A stretch of 44,194 nucleotides of DNA from Parcubacteria group bacterium GW2011_GWD2_38_12 (GTDB taxonomy: Bacteria; Patescibacteriota; Minisyncoccia; GWC2-36-17), in contig LBUA01000004.1 of the NCBI GenBank assembly GCA_000992345.1, forward strand, positions 1 through 44,194, in the 5' to 3' direction. Numbering within the stretch: the stretch's first letter is position 1; the number at the start of each line of letters is the position of its first letter. Under the pieces are notes generated by a model, which searched no databases, was not told the origin of the DNA, and was given only the letters and a program-made list of their open reading frames with translations. Made by a program: the position numbers and the translations under genes. This document shows positions 32,904-41,148 of the stretch, one piece after another.

Positions 32904-34331
32904 TTAAAAGTATTTCTCGCAATTTGATTCTATATCTATGTTTTGTTCGCCTTTTTTGACGGCATCAATATAATCCTGATAACAAAATGACGCTTCGCGC
33001 ACTCTGGTCGCATAATTTTGCCCGGGAGCCCTCTGCCACCGGGAACCGGCATAATACATAGCCGCCGCTTTTCTCTCGCCTTCTCTATTTTGAGAACCGG
33101 CTCCATTATCGGAAAGTTTTACCGCTGAACCGGTGAAGCCATCCAAAATATTCCACGGAGACGCAGGGTTATTGCCTGACAGCAAAGAGATTTTTGATTC
33201 ATATCCTTGCCAGGTTGCGGGCATAAATTGCGCAATGCCCATCGCTCCGCCACAACCAACGCTAGTGAGAGCTTTAGATACCGGCACATTGTCGGGATTC
33301 AACATCAATTTACCGGTAATCTCAAAAAATGCGTTCTTTTGCATTTCAGCCGCGCTTTTTTTACCAAGCCGAATATAACAATCATAAAGATCGGTTTTCC
33401 AATTGCCGGTCCCGAGATTGCTATTAAGCCGCGACTCCACCCATATAAGTCCCAAAAGAAACGCCGGCCTAATGCCGGTTTTTTGTGCGGCAAACTCTGC
33501 ATACTCTATCGCCTTTTCAATGGTGATTTTGCCGACGCCCAAAGCATTGGACAATCCAAAAAGCCGACTCTGTATTTCAATAATTTTTTTCTTGTTTTTT
33601 ACTACTAATTCCTGAAATTTCTTTTCTTGCCCTTTTGTCTGGGAAACTAAATTTTTCTTTTCTTTTTGCTTTTGGGCCAATGAAAGATTTTGCGACTCAA
33701 GAATTGATTTTAAATATATTGACTCTTTCTGATCCTCCTTGAACATTTCAATCTGCACTTCAAGATCATTCTTAATCCCGCGGATATCCCCTAAAATTCT
33801 TTGAGTTTCGTTTTGTAAATTTTCCATCGCAGTAGCATTTGCGAAAAAATCGGAAAAATTGCCGTAGTTAAGCATCATTTCCAAAACGCCAATTTTATCA
33901 TATTCATTTATTTTACTTAAATGTTCGGCAAGTTTTATTTTTTCGAGTAGCGCTTTTTTTTCTAAATCGCTAATTTCCTTATTTCTACTTTGAATATCAA
34001 TCCTTAATTGCTCAATATACAATTTTGTTTTTTTTAGCTCCAACCCATATTTTTTAACTTCCTGTTCGATGATAGAGAGTTCGCGATTTAACGTCTTCTG
34101 TTCTTTCTTTTTTTCTTCAATCTTATCTTCGTATTGTTTGATTTCATTTTTGCATTCTTCAATACGTCGCAATGATTCATCGCGATATGCCTCCTGATTT
34201 TCTATTTTTTCTTCTTGGGGTATATCTTCGCATTGAGCCGATATTGACTGGGGGGAATAAAGAAAAATCGCCAAACCGCTTATCATGGTCGCTGTCAAAA
34301 CAAAAGAAAATGTGAATTTATTCTTGTCCAT
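32904..34331 (-). CDS. Exported coiled-coil protein with lytic transglycosylase domain
   Basis: 475 residues. Signal peptide or anchor (about 8-30), a long coiled coil (about 45-260, IEECKNEIKQYEDKIEEKKKEQ onward), and a C-terminal SLT-type domain with the catalytic Glu in GLIWVESRLNSN, AMGIAQFMPATW, and AAAMYYAGSRW. It should cleave the glycan strands of peptidoglycan. The coiled coil resembles that of EnvC and PcsB, the FtsEX-controlled hydrolase regulators; FtsEX are encoded in this window. A link is inferred, not shown. No Shine-Dalgarno. Confidence 0.9.
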   Translation of the reverse strand: MDKNKFTFSFVLTATMISGLAIFLYSPQSISAQCEDIPQEEKIENQEAYRDESLRRIEECKNEIKQYEDKIEEKKKEQKTLNRELSIIEQEVKKYGLELKKTKLYIEQLRIDIQSRNKEISDLEKKALLEKIKLAEHLSKINEYDKIGVLEMMLNYGNFSDFFANATAMENLQNETQRILGDIRGIKNDLEVQIEMFKEDQKESIYLKSILESQNLSLAQKQKEKKNLVSQTKGQEKKFQELVVKNKKKIIEIQSRLFGLSNALGVGKITIEKAIEYAEFAAQKTGIRPAFLLGLIWVESRLNSNLGTGNWKTDLYDCYIRLGKKSAAEMQKNAFFEITGKLMLNPDNVPVSKALTSVGCGGAMGIAQFMPATWQGYESKISLLSGNNPASPWNILDGFTGSAVKLSDNGAGSQNREGERKAAAMYYAGSRWQRAPGQNYATRVREASFCYQDYIDAVKKGEQNIDIESNCEKYF

Positions 34332-34358
34332 AATTTTAAATCTTAATATAATTATAAC

Positions 34359-34393
34359 AAAACCCCCGCGCTTTTTATAGCGCGGGGGGTTTT
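34359..34393 (-). terminator. Rho-independent terminator of rplY
   Basis: AACCCCC(C)GCGCT / AGCGCGGGGGTTTT hairpin with a short T-run, between rplY and the transglycosylase gene. Confidence 0.85.
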
Positions 34394-34460
34394 AAGGATT
34401 AACCTTGGTAATTTCTAAGGTCGAATTTTGTTGGTTTCTATTTTTGGTTTCTATTTACCG

Positions 34461-35159
34461 TTACTTTGCCTCTTCTTCAATTACCTTATTTTCTGCCTCT
34501 GCTTCCCTCTCTTTCTTTTTCTCTTCGGTTTCCACCTTGACCGCTTCAATATCAATCTTCACTTCACCTTCAAGAGCTTTGATTTCTTCTTCTGTGCGCG
34601 GCGGCTTAACCAAGGTGACTATCTCTGAACTATCGCTTAAAACCTTGATACCCGCGGATAATTTCAAATCTTTAATGTAAATATAATCGTTAAAAGTATT
34701 AATGGCGGAAATATCCACTTCGATTTGATGGGGCAAATCCTTTGGTAGCGCTTCAATCTCAATTTCATGAAGATTTTTAATTAAAATACCGTTTAATACT
34801 TTAACAGCATTTGATTCGCCAATAAATACAAGGGGAATTTTCGCGGTAATTTTTTCATCCATTTTAACAACATAAAAATCGGCGTGACGCAATTGATCGG
34901 AAACCGGATCAAAATCAACCTCATGAATAAGCACTGGCTTTAACTCCGCTTTCCCGTCTCTTTCAATATTTAAATTTATAATTGTTGATTCCCCCGCCTG
35001 TTTATATATTTTTGCGAATTCTTTCAGATCAAGCGAAAGGGCTGTTGCCTCTGATCCATGACCGTAAAGCACAGCCGGAATAACACCATTTTTTTTCAAG
35101 GCTTTAGTTTGTTTTCCGAATTTATCCCTAATTTTTGCTGAAATTTGAAGTTCTAACAT
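34461..35159 (-). CDS. rplY: 50S ribosomal protein L25/general stress protein Ctc
   Basis: Binds 5S rRNA. L25 domain at residues about 1-90 (AKIRDKFGKQTKALKKNGVIPAVLYGHG, HADFYVV), TL5 C-terminal domain at about 95-185 (KIPLVFIGESNAVK, LPHQIEVDIS), and an acidic/lysine-rich tail. 232 residues fit the Ctc form. It has no Shine-Dalgarno but carries the same repeat leader as rpsB. The upstream frame is empty for 320 bp. Confidence 0.95.
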   Translation of the reverse strand: MLELQISAKIRDKFGKQTKALKKNGVIPAVLYGHGSEATALSLDLKEFAKIYKQAGESTIINLNIERDGKAELKPVLIHEVDFDPVSDQLRHADFYVVKMDEKITAKIPLVFIGESNAVKVLNGILIKNLHEIEIEALPKDLPHQIEVDISAINTFNDYIYIKDLKLSAGIKVLSDSSEIVTLVKPPRTEEEIKALEGEVKIDIEAVKVETEEKKKEREAEAENKVIEEEAK

Positions 35160-35167
35160 ATTTCATG

Positions 35168-35237
35168 AAGCTTGAAACTTGAATCATAAAACATTTATAA
35201 AGATTCAAGTTATAAGATTTAAGTTTCAGGATATGAG
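35168..35237 (-). repeat. Dispersed leader repeat, copy upstream of rplY
   Basis: Same order of words as at 30551-30620: AAGCTTGAAACTTGAA, CATAAAACATTT, AAAGATTCAAG, GATTTAAGTTT, with scattered substitutions. Confidence 0.8.
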
Positions 35238-35404
35238 ATATTATACGCATTTTTCAAAAAAGGTCAATCCCGTATATCAACTTTCAGTCTCAATATCACA
35301 CATATTAACACTTACCCAAAATTAGTTTAATAATCTTTATTTCCAATAAATTCCTGTCTTTGTTCGCTGCAGCGAATACTCTGAAAGTTGTATTGCGATA
35401 TCAA

Positions 35405-35432
35405 ACAAAAAAGGGCTGATTTTCCAGCCCTT
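35405..35432 (-). terminator. Rho-independent terminator of the zinc-ribbon gene
   Basis: Minus strand AAGGGCTGGAAAATCAGCCCTTTTTTG.. read as stem GGGCTG/CAGCCC with six T. Confidence 0.85.
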
Positions 35433-35478
35433 TTATTTTAAACCATAAGCTCAACTTTTAATAAAAAATTGCTTTCCT

Positions 35479-35697
35479 TTATTTTTTCTTGTTGTTTTCC
35501 TGTAAAAATTCGTATTTTATCCCACAACTTCCACAATAATAACCGCCGTGGATATCTTTGTATTGTCTTTTACTGCCAGGACCATAAATCGGTGACCCGG
35601 CTTCAGGATTATATACTGTCACAGTTTTTGCAACGATCGCGCCACCACAAATACGGCATTCTGAATTAGTCTTTTCTACGCGTGAACTGACAGACAT
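35479..35697 (-). CDS. Small zinc-ribbon protein
   Basis: 72 residues with CRIC (about 16-19) and CGSC (about 55-58), a two-knuckle zinc ribbon, joined by a Gly/Pro-rich stretch (YNPEAGSPIYGPGSKRQYKDIHGGYYCGSC). The AGGAGG site with 6-base spacing fixes the ATG. Its own promoter and terminator make it a single-gene unit. Function unknown. Confidence 0.75.
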   Translation of the reverse strand: MSVSSRVEKTNSECRICGGAIVAKTVTVYNPEAGSPIYGPGSKRQYKDIHGGYYCGSCGIKYEFLQENNKKK

Positions 35698-35734
35698 AAC
35701 ATACCTCCTATTTTTTAAGAACTTTTATACTTCG

Positions 35735-35763
35735 ATACTATCCTCTCCTCTGTTAAGAGTCAA
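35735..35763 (-). promoter_or_regulatory. Promoter of the zinc-ribbon gene
   Basis: TTGACT (35758-35763), 17-bp spacer, TAGTAT (35735-35740) on the minus strand, about 37 bp before the ATG. Same boxes as the rny promoter. Confidence 0.65.
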
Positions 35764-35818
35764 TAAACTCCGCCAATTTATGAACTAATTCATGAATTGC
35801 GGAGTTTATATCTACTAT

Positions 35819-36787
35819 TTATTTCACAAGGTTATTCGGCGGAACCTGCCCCTCAAGCGCGGTGATGATATTTTTTGCCGCGACCTCAGACATTGCCGCG
35901 CGAGTTTCCTCGGTTGCGGAAGCGGTGTGCGGAGTCAAAACTACATTTTCAAGCTCGGAAAGACCCGGAGCAAGATTTGGCTCGTTTTCATAAACATCAA
36001 GACCAGCGCCTTTAATCACTTTATTTTTTAAAGCATCTACCAAAGCTGCTTCGTCAATCACCGGACCTCGAGAGGTATTCACAATATACGCGCTAGGCTT
36101 CATCATTTTTAATCTTTCTGCGTTGATTAAGTGCTTTGTTGTTGGCAAGAGCGGCACATGGACAGAAACAAAATCTGCTTCCTTCAAAAGTTCTTCGGGT
36201 GTTGCCATAAATCTGGCATTATACTCTTTTTCAAATTCTTCGTTTCGCCTTACATCATAATAGATAATATCCATATCAAAACCCTTGGCTCCGTGATGCG
36301 CCACGCGACTGCCAATTCTGCCAAGACCTAAAATACCCAGAGTTTTCTTGAAAAGATCATTGCCAAGAAGCATCATTGGCTCCCATCCATGATATTTGCC
36401 GGCCCTGGTAAATCTATCTCCTTCGGTGATGCGTTGGGCTACCGACAAAATCAATCCAAAAGTATGCTCTGCCACGGTATTAGTCAAAACATCCGGAGTA
36501 TTGGAAGCATAAATGTTCTTAGATTTAAAATCATCCAATTTAAGATTATCAAAACCCACCGCGTAATTTGCAACAATTTTGAGTTGCGCTCCGGCAGCAT
36601 CCAAAATCTCCGCATCAATTTTGTCGGTCAATAATGAAAGAACGGCATCCGCCCCCTTAACATTTTCTTTCAGTTCATCTCTTGTCATAACCCTATCTTC
36701 AGGGAATACAACAACTTCATACCCTTTGACTTTTAACATATTAATTCCTTCTTCCGGAATCTGACGAGTAACAAATACCTTAAACAT
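35819..36787 (-). CDS. D-isomer-specific 2-hydroxyacid dehydrogenase (glyoxylate/hydroxypyruvate reductase type)
   Basis: NAD(P)H-dependent oxidoreductase for a 2-keto/2-hydroxy acid. The dinucleotide fold has GLGRIG (about 154-159); the catalytic triad is visible as Arg240 (NTSRGP), Glu269 (ENEPNL) and His287 (TPHTAS). Sequence is closest in style to glycerate dehydrogenase/glyoxylate reductase, but lactate- or phosphoglycerate-type substrates cannot be excluded. 322 residues is normal. It lies at the downstream end of the sugar-metabolism gene row. Confidence 0.88.
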   Translation of the reverse strand: MFKVFVTRQIPEEGINMLKVKGYEVVVFPEDRVMTRDELKENVKGADAVLSLLTDKIDAEILDAAGAQLKIVANYAVGFDNLKLDDFKSKNIYASNTPDVLTNTVAEHTFGLILSVAQRITEGDRFTRAGKYHGWEPMMLLGNDLFKKTLGILGLGRIGSRVAHHGAKGFDMDIIYYDVRRNEEFEKEYNARFMATPEELLKEADFVSVHVPLLPTTKHLINAERLKMMKPSAYIVNTSRGPVIDEAALVDALKNKVIKGAGLDVYENEPNLAPGLSELENVVLTPHTASATEETRAAMSEVAAKNIITALEGQVPPNNLVK

Positions 36788-36889
36788 AATTTTTAATTAC
36801 TAATTTTTAATTTTTAAATAATTATTTAATTTCTTAATGTTTTAAAATTAATTCATTTTAAAATTACTTAAAAATTACAAATTTAAAAT

Positions 36890-37486
36890 TTAGTTGTTAT
36901 CTTTTAATTTCTTATATCCGATATATATTAACACAGCCAGCACGATTCCCAAAATTACAAATCTCAAATAATCCTGTATTGCTGACCAATAGCCGACCGT
37001 GCCGACCAAAAAAGAAATAAGTCCGGCAAATGTGAATATGATGGACATACTTTCAATCGCAAACAAAAAGAAGCTCGCTACGATCGCTATCGTTCCGGCA
37101 ATCATCCAAACAATAAAAACATTTCTTTTATAAACATTGTTCACCTTTTCAAAATCTTTTTGACAAGTAAAATAAGCATCGCACCATCCAGCTGGTTCAC
37201 CCATTGCCATCTCTGGCGTTGAAACGCCTTTTATTCCTTCCATCATAGTCGGCGCTGGAGGAATTGGCGTTCTATAATTCATATTTTCCGTCCATAAACC
37301 GTCGACTTCTTCACATTTTTCTTTCGTATTTACTCCTTTTCTCATTGCTTCCGGCTTGCAAAAATCATCCATTTGCGGAGTTTTATAAAAAGTATGAATG
37401 CCATAATTAATAAATAAATTAAAAATAATAATTATGGCTATCCCCAGGCCGAATTTTTTTAAACTGAATAATCTTAATAATTCCAT
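36890..37486 (-). CDS. Four-helix membrane protein with extracytoplasmic Cys loop
   Basis: 198 residues: N-terminal helix (about 12-32), a loop of about 80 residues with paired Cys (FCKPEAMRKGVNTKEKCEE, WCDAYFTC), then three helices (about 120-140, 145-165, 170-190). The four cysteines in the loop may form disulfides. No family recognised. It lies just after the aldolase gene on the same strand. No Shine-Dalgarno. Confidence 0.68.
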   Translation of the reverse strand: MELLRLFSLKKFGLGIAIIIIFNLFINYGIHTFYKTPQMDDFCKPEAMRKGVNTKEKCEEVDGLWTENMNYRTPIPPAPTMMEGIKGVSTPEMAMGEPAGWCDAYFTCQKDFEKVNNVYKRNVFIVWMIAGTIAIVASFFLFAIESMSIIFTFAGLISFLVGTVGYWSAIQDYLRFVILGIVLAVLIYIGYKKLKDNN

Positions 37487-37565
37487 CTTGAATTAGGTTG
37501 TAGGTTTTGGGTTATAGGTTATAGAAAAAATAACTAATTAAAGGCATTAATCTAGAACCTAGCGC

Positions 37566-38468
37566 CTAGAAACTAGAACCTGCTTTGCCGCCACTCCCAA
37601 ATACTATTATCTTATTTTCCACCACTTTCTGCATCGCGTCAATTGACGCCTGGAGATATTTATATGGTGTAGTTTCTTCAGGATTCTTAATAAAATAATC
37701 TTTCAGGGCGATTGTGAAAGCCGCTCTTAATTCTGTATTTACATTTATTTTTCTTATACCAAGCAAAATTGCTTTTTTAATATCTTCGTCCGGTATCCCC
37801 GAACCTCCGTGCAAAACAAGCACGGCGTAATCCCTGACTTTCTCATTGATTTTAGCAATTCTATCAAAATCTAATTTTGGCTCATCAGCCGAGATACCAT
37901 GACTATTGCCAACCGAAACCGCCAACCTGTCTACGCCAGTGACCTTCACAAACTCCAATGCTTTTTCCGGATCAGTAAAATATTCTTCTTTAAATTCTAG
38001 TTTTTCTTTGGAAACTTTAGACGCGCCAGGCAAAAATCCCAATTCGCCCTCCACGGAAATATCCGGATTTTTTTCTTTGCACATTTTCACCACTTCGCTT
38101 GTCCATTTCACATTTTCTTGATAAGGCAACACCGAACCGTCAAAATGAATGGAATTATATCCAGCATCAAGCAACGCCTTTATTTTATCAAGATTTTGAA
38201 TGTCTTTCGCGTCCTTATATGTATGGTCGGCATTCAAGATAATCGGCAAACCTGTTTCTTCCTGATAGCTCTCCACAAGCTTAACAGCCTGTCTCAATCC
38301 CATAAATTTACTTTCGCCTTCCGATGTCCCGACTATCACCGGCGCATTTAATTTTTGAGCAACCAAAATCACCGCTTTTACTTGGTCAGCGCTTGAACAA
38401 TTAAATTGCCCAATGGCGTAATTACCTTCCTCCGCTTTTTTAAAATATTGTTTAGTAGAAAAATTCAT
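37566..38468 (-). CDS. fba: Class II fructose-bisphosphate aldolase
   Basis: Zinc enzyme that splits or forms fructose-1,6-bisphosphate (tagatose-type cannot be excluded). AIGQFNCSSADQVKA near the start, the zinc ligands in ILNADHTYK and GNSHG, the phosphate loop LHGGSGIPDEDI and INVNTELR are seen. 300 residues is normal. The last codons and stop (GGTTCTAGTTTCTAG) are a word repeat that is also found at the end of prfB. It joins glycolysis to the pentose-phosphate genes upstream. Confidence 0.94.
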   Translation of the reverse strand: MNFSTKQYFKKAEEGNYAIGQFNCSSADQVKAVILVAQKLNAPVIVGTSEGESKFMGLRQAVKLVESYQEETGLPIILNADHTYKDAKDIQNLDKIKALLDAGYNSIHFDGSVLPYQENVKWTSEVVKMCKEKNPDISVEGELGFLPGASKVSKEKLEFKEEYFTDPEKALEFVKVTGVDRLAVSVGNSHGISADEPKLDFDRIAKINEKVRDYAVLVLHGGSGIPDEDIKKAILLGIRKINVNTELRAAFTIALKDYFIKNPEETTPYKYLQASIDAMQKVVENKIIVFGSGGKAGSSF

Positions 38469-38584
38469 ATAAAAAATTAAACATCAAAAATCAAAATGAC
38501 AAATCAAAATGTAAAATTATAAATGCATTCTTCTTTTTAATCCTTGATATGTCATTTTGATATTTAATTTTTAATATTTGATTT

Positions 38585-39841
38585 TTATAAGCTTATGTAT
38601 CCTTTATCAAAATTCTCAATCACCATCTCTTCCGCTCTATCCATGCCGCCCATATATTCAAAAAATATCTTTGACCACATCGCCTCTTGTTGATGATACA
38701 TATATTTTATATCCTGTTTTTCCATTACAAGACCCATAGTCACATCAAGCATGTTAAAACCAATCAATTGTTTGCCCAGCCCATTTTCCCTGAAAACATC
38801 GCCAACAAAATCCAAGTTAGCCCAAAAAGTAAGGTCATACTCATAAAAACGATGGGCAAAACGAGCAATATCGGTTTCCGCTTTTTCCCAGTGGATTACT
38901 TCAGAATTTATACGTGGCAAAAAAAGTCGCGGATCATTCTCATTGTCTTTGGCTAAATATCTTTGGACAATCAACCAATTGGCTTTTGCCGGATCCATTG
39001 ATTTCCCCTCCAAGACATCTCCCCGAAGCAATGACTTCATCTTCTCAATAAAATCGGGACGCGTAGAATACTTTTTAAATAAACGGGAATAAAAATCAAC
39101 TTCATGAAAATAGTGGAGTAAAAGCCCGAAAAGACGCAATGTTTCTCCCGAGGTATCAATATTTAATGGAATTACAAATATCACTCCCAATTCTTTTAAA
39201 TGGGAAACATTATGATATTTTTTCTTCATAAACTTCTCGGCAATCTTCAGCCATTTCTGATCCAGCACCATTAATTTTACCGGCCTATATTCAAAATCGC
39301 CTACCCTAAGATCAGAATAGGCCACATCAAAATTTTTATGCATCCATTCGTTTGTCTCAATAAATCTCAAAGAACAATAGAGTTGATAAAAATTCTCTTT
39401 CATTAAAAGTTCCTGAACAGTGGCATATCCAAGGGCGCTCATTATATTTGGCGGCGGGTTCTTTTTTATGATTTCTCGCGCCACTTCTTCTTTCAATACA
39501 AAAAGGTCGGGAATCTGCGCAAGCTCCTTTGTGAAATTTAATAATGTTTTTGAACCTTCCTCTGTGGCGCCATCAGGCTTCCTAAATATCTCATATAATT
39601 TTTGATCGTCTTTTTTGAACTTATGAATCAAAGCATTTTGAACTTCTGAAGCAGTCGGATTTTTATGAATATGAAGCTCTTTTAAAATAAGATTCACATA
39701 CATATCATTTTCCGAAATAATCTTTTCTAAAATATTCCTTTTTCCCGTAATTTTCTCCATTTTCTCTTCCATATCCAAAATCACCTCTTCCTTTGTCCTT
39801 AAAATCTGCGCTATTTTCTCCAATGGACGAATTTGATTCAT
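38585..39841 (-). CDS. Conserved-looking unknown protein in the sugar gene row
   Basis: About 418 residues from ATG 39841 (MNQIRPLEKIAQILR). No known motif: N-terminal helical region with DMEEKMEKITGKRN, then a mixed part rich in aromatic residues (WMHKNFDVAYSDLRVGDFEYRP, FFEYMGGMDRAEEM). No signal peptide or membrane helix. The nine in-frame codons upstream (from 39868) belong to a sequence repeated in inverse orientation at about 39931-39957, so I start at the inner ATG. Its place between aldolase and PfkB kinase suggests a link to sugar metabolism, not more. Confidence 0.72.
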   Translation of the reverse strand: MNQIRPLEKIAQILRTKEEVILDMEEKMEKITGKRNILEKIISENDMYVNLILKELHIHKNPTASEVQNALIHKFKKDDQKLYEIFRKPDGATEEGSKTLLNFTKELAQIPDLFVLKEEVAREIIKKNPPPNIMSALGYATVQELLMKENFYQLYCSLRFIETNEWMHKNFDVAYSDLRVGDFEYRPVKLMVLDQKWLKIAEKFMKKKYHNVSHLKELGVIFVIPLNIDTSGETLRLFGLLLHYFHEVDFYSRLFKKYSTRPDFIEKMKSLLRGDVLEGKSMDPAKANWLIVQRYLAKDNENDPRLFLPRINSEVIHWEKAETDIARFAHRFYEYDLTFWANLDFVGDVFRENGLGKQLIGFNMLDVTMGLVMEKQDIKYMYHQQEAMWSKIFFEYMGGMDRAEEMVIENFDKGYISL

Positions 39842-40089
39842 GCCAATTTTGTCCCCAATAGATATCAAATAACTAACAAGGGCTCTGTAAATTAAAAATT
39901 AAACATATATAAATATCTTACCTGAATTTATTGGATTTATCTATTGGGGATATCAAAATTGAGCACCCTGTTAAATAATTTTAAATCCGCGGCGGCGGAT
40001 TTAAAATTAAAATTTGAAAAGGCAATTTCAAATTTTATTTAACAGGGTAATATTTTGTATTTAAATTTTAGATCCGCCAGCTGGCGGAT
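39842..40089. repeat. Spacer made of nested inverted repeats
   Basis: Four layers: CCCCAATAGAT near 39852 with ATCTATTGGGG near 39950 (inverse copy of the edge of the downstream gene); CCCTGTTAAAT (39966) with ATTTAACAGGG (40038); the CCGC-core palindrome 39976-40009; AAAATTTGAAA with TTTCAAATTTT (about 40009-40036). No gene. Confidence 0.8.
39976..40009. repeat. CCGC-core palindrome, copy 6
   Basis: TAATTTTAAATCCGC, GGCG, GCGGATTTAAAATTA: 15-bp perfect arms. Confidence 0.88.
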
Positions 40090-40107
40090 CTAAAATTTAG
40101 ACAAAAT
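40052..40107. repeat. CCGCC-core palindrome, copy 7, overlapping a gene end
   Basis: Perfect 19-bp arms at 40062-40099 (TAAATTTTAGATCCGCCAG and complement), extended by ATTTTGT/ACAAAAT. The right arm is the last five codons and stop of the PfkB kinase; the left arm is an inverted copy of them. Confidence 0.9.
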
Positions 40108-41079
40108 GCTTACCTTCACTCTCTTCCAGCTCCCCCAATCATATTTTTTAAGCAATCCTCTTTTAGCTCCAAAATATTGTATCACGGAAGTCGCATTTGC
40201 CGTGCCGAACTGAATAGCATGTTCAATGTCTTTGCCGTCTAGAATAGCCGATACAAATCCACTATTAAAGGCATCGCCCGCTCCGGTTCTATCAATTATC
40301 TTTGATCTAGGAATCCCGGCGCGATAATAATTATCCCTATCGCAAACCACAACACCCTTGGGACCCTTGGTCATTATAAAGATACCTCTGATATAATCTC
40401 TAGCTTTCTCTAAAATCTCTTTTTCATTATTTATATTCTCCTCGAAAAAATCAGCTGCTTCTTCGTCATTCATCATTAAAATATCAACATTTTCAAATAA
40501 GGGTTTTAATCTTTTTGTGCCAAATTTCAATTCCAAAGCGCCGGGATTAATCGCAATCTTTATATTATTTGCTTTTGCAATTTTGAATATCTTCTCAAGT
40601 AATTTAAAATCTCCGGAGAATGAACCGCAAAAATGAAACCACTTGGTATGTTTTAACGCCTCAAAATCAATTTCTCGCGAATCAATATTTTTAGAAGCTC
40701 CGCGATATACCAAGATAGTCCTCTCACCCCCGGGAGAAAGCAATATAAAAGAATAAGATGTCGGAATTTTTTGATCCTGTTGAATAAATTTTGCCGATGA
40801 TTTTTCCTGATACAATTCCTCTATGATTGCTTTGCCTCCAAGGTCCATACCCACTCTAGCAACAAGCGCTGTTTTAAAACCCTGCTTAGTCAAAGAAATG
40901 GCGGCATTTGACCCTCCGCCGCCGGTAGTGAAAACCAGCTCGTCAAGTTCTATTTTAGAACCAAGCGAAAAACACTCTGCCGCGCCAGTAATAAAACGAG
41001 GGTCTTTTATGATCCTCATTTGCTTGCTTTTCAAAAATACGTCTCGAGTTGCCGAGCCGAAAACGATTACATCGAACAT
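40090..41079 (-). CDS. PfkB-family carbohydrate or nucleoside kinase
   Basis: Ribokinase-fold kinase. TTGGGGSNAAISLTKQGF near the start (substrate-binding Gly-rich loop), MTKGPKGVVV, and the C-terminal DRTGAGDAFNSGF with the catalytic Asp and anion hole. From ATG 41079 (MFDVIVFGSATRD) it has 329 residues; the 17 codons before it lie in an intergenic hairpin. The substrate is unknown: ribose, adenosine or a sugar phosphate are all possible. Placement beside transketolase, Rpe and RpiB favours a pentose or a sugar phosphate. Confidence 0.88.
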   Translation of the reverse strand: MFDVIVFGSATRDVFLKSKQMRIIKDPRFITGAAECFSLGSKIELDELVFTTGGGGSNAAISLTKQGFKTALVARVGMDLGGKAIIEELYQEKSSAKFIQQDQKIPTSYSFILLSPGGERTILVYRGASKNIDSREIDFEALKHTKWFHFCGSFSGDFKLLEKIFKIAKANNIKIAINPGALELKFGTKRLKPLFENVDILMMNDEEAADFFEENINNEKEILEKARDYIRGIFIMTKGPKGVVVCDRDNYYRAGIPRSKIIDRTGAGDAFNSGFVSAILDGKDIEHAIQFGTANATSVIQYFGAKRGLLKKYDWGSWKRVKVSILSKF

Positions 41080-41091
41080 TTCTAGAGGTTG

Positions 41092-41148
41092 GAGATTGGA
41101 GTTTAGAGTTTGGAGCTTAGATAACTCCAAACTCTAAACTCCAATCTC
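41092..41148. repeat. Perfect 23-bp hairpin between kinase and transketolase genes
   Basis: Arms 41092-41114 and 41126-41148 made of the word TTGGAGTTTAGAGTTTGGA, 11-nt loop. It reaches the stop of the transketolase C-terminal gene. Confidence 0.88.

Larger units (their letters stand above)
35160..35478. other. Gene-free spacer upstream of rplY
   Basis: Holds the leader repeat (35168-35237), an inverted repeat CAACTTTCAG (35279-35288) with CTGAAAGTTG about 100 bp on, a TTCGCTGCAGCGAA palindrome near 35368, and the terminator of the zinc-ribbon gene. No coding frame seen. Confidence 0.7.
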
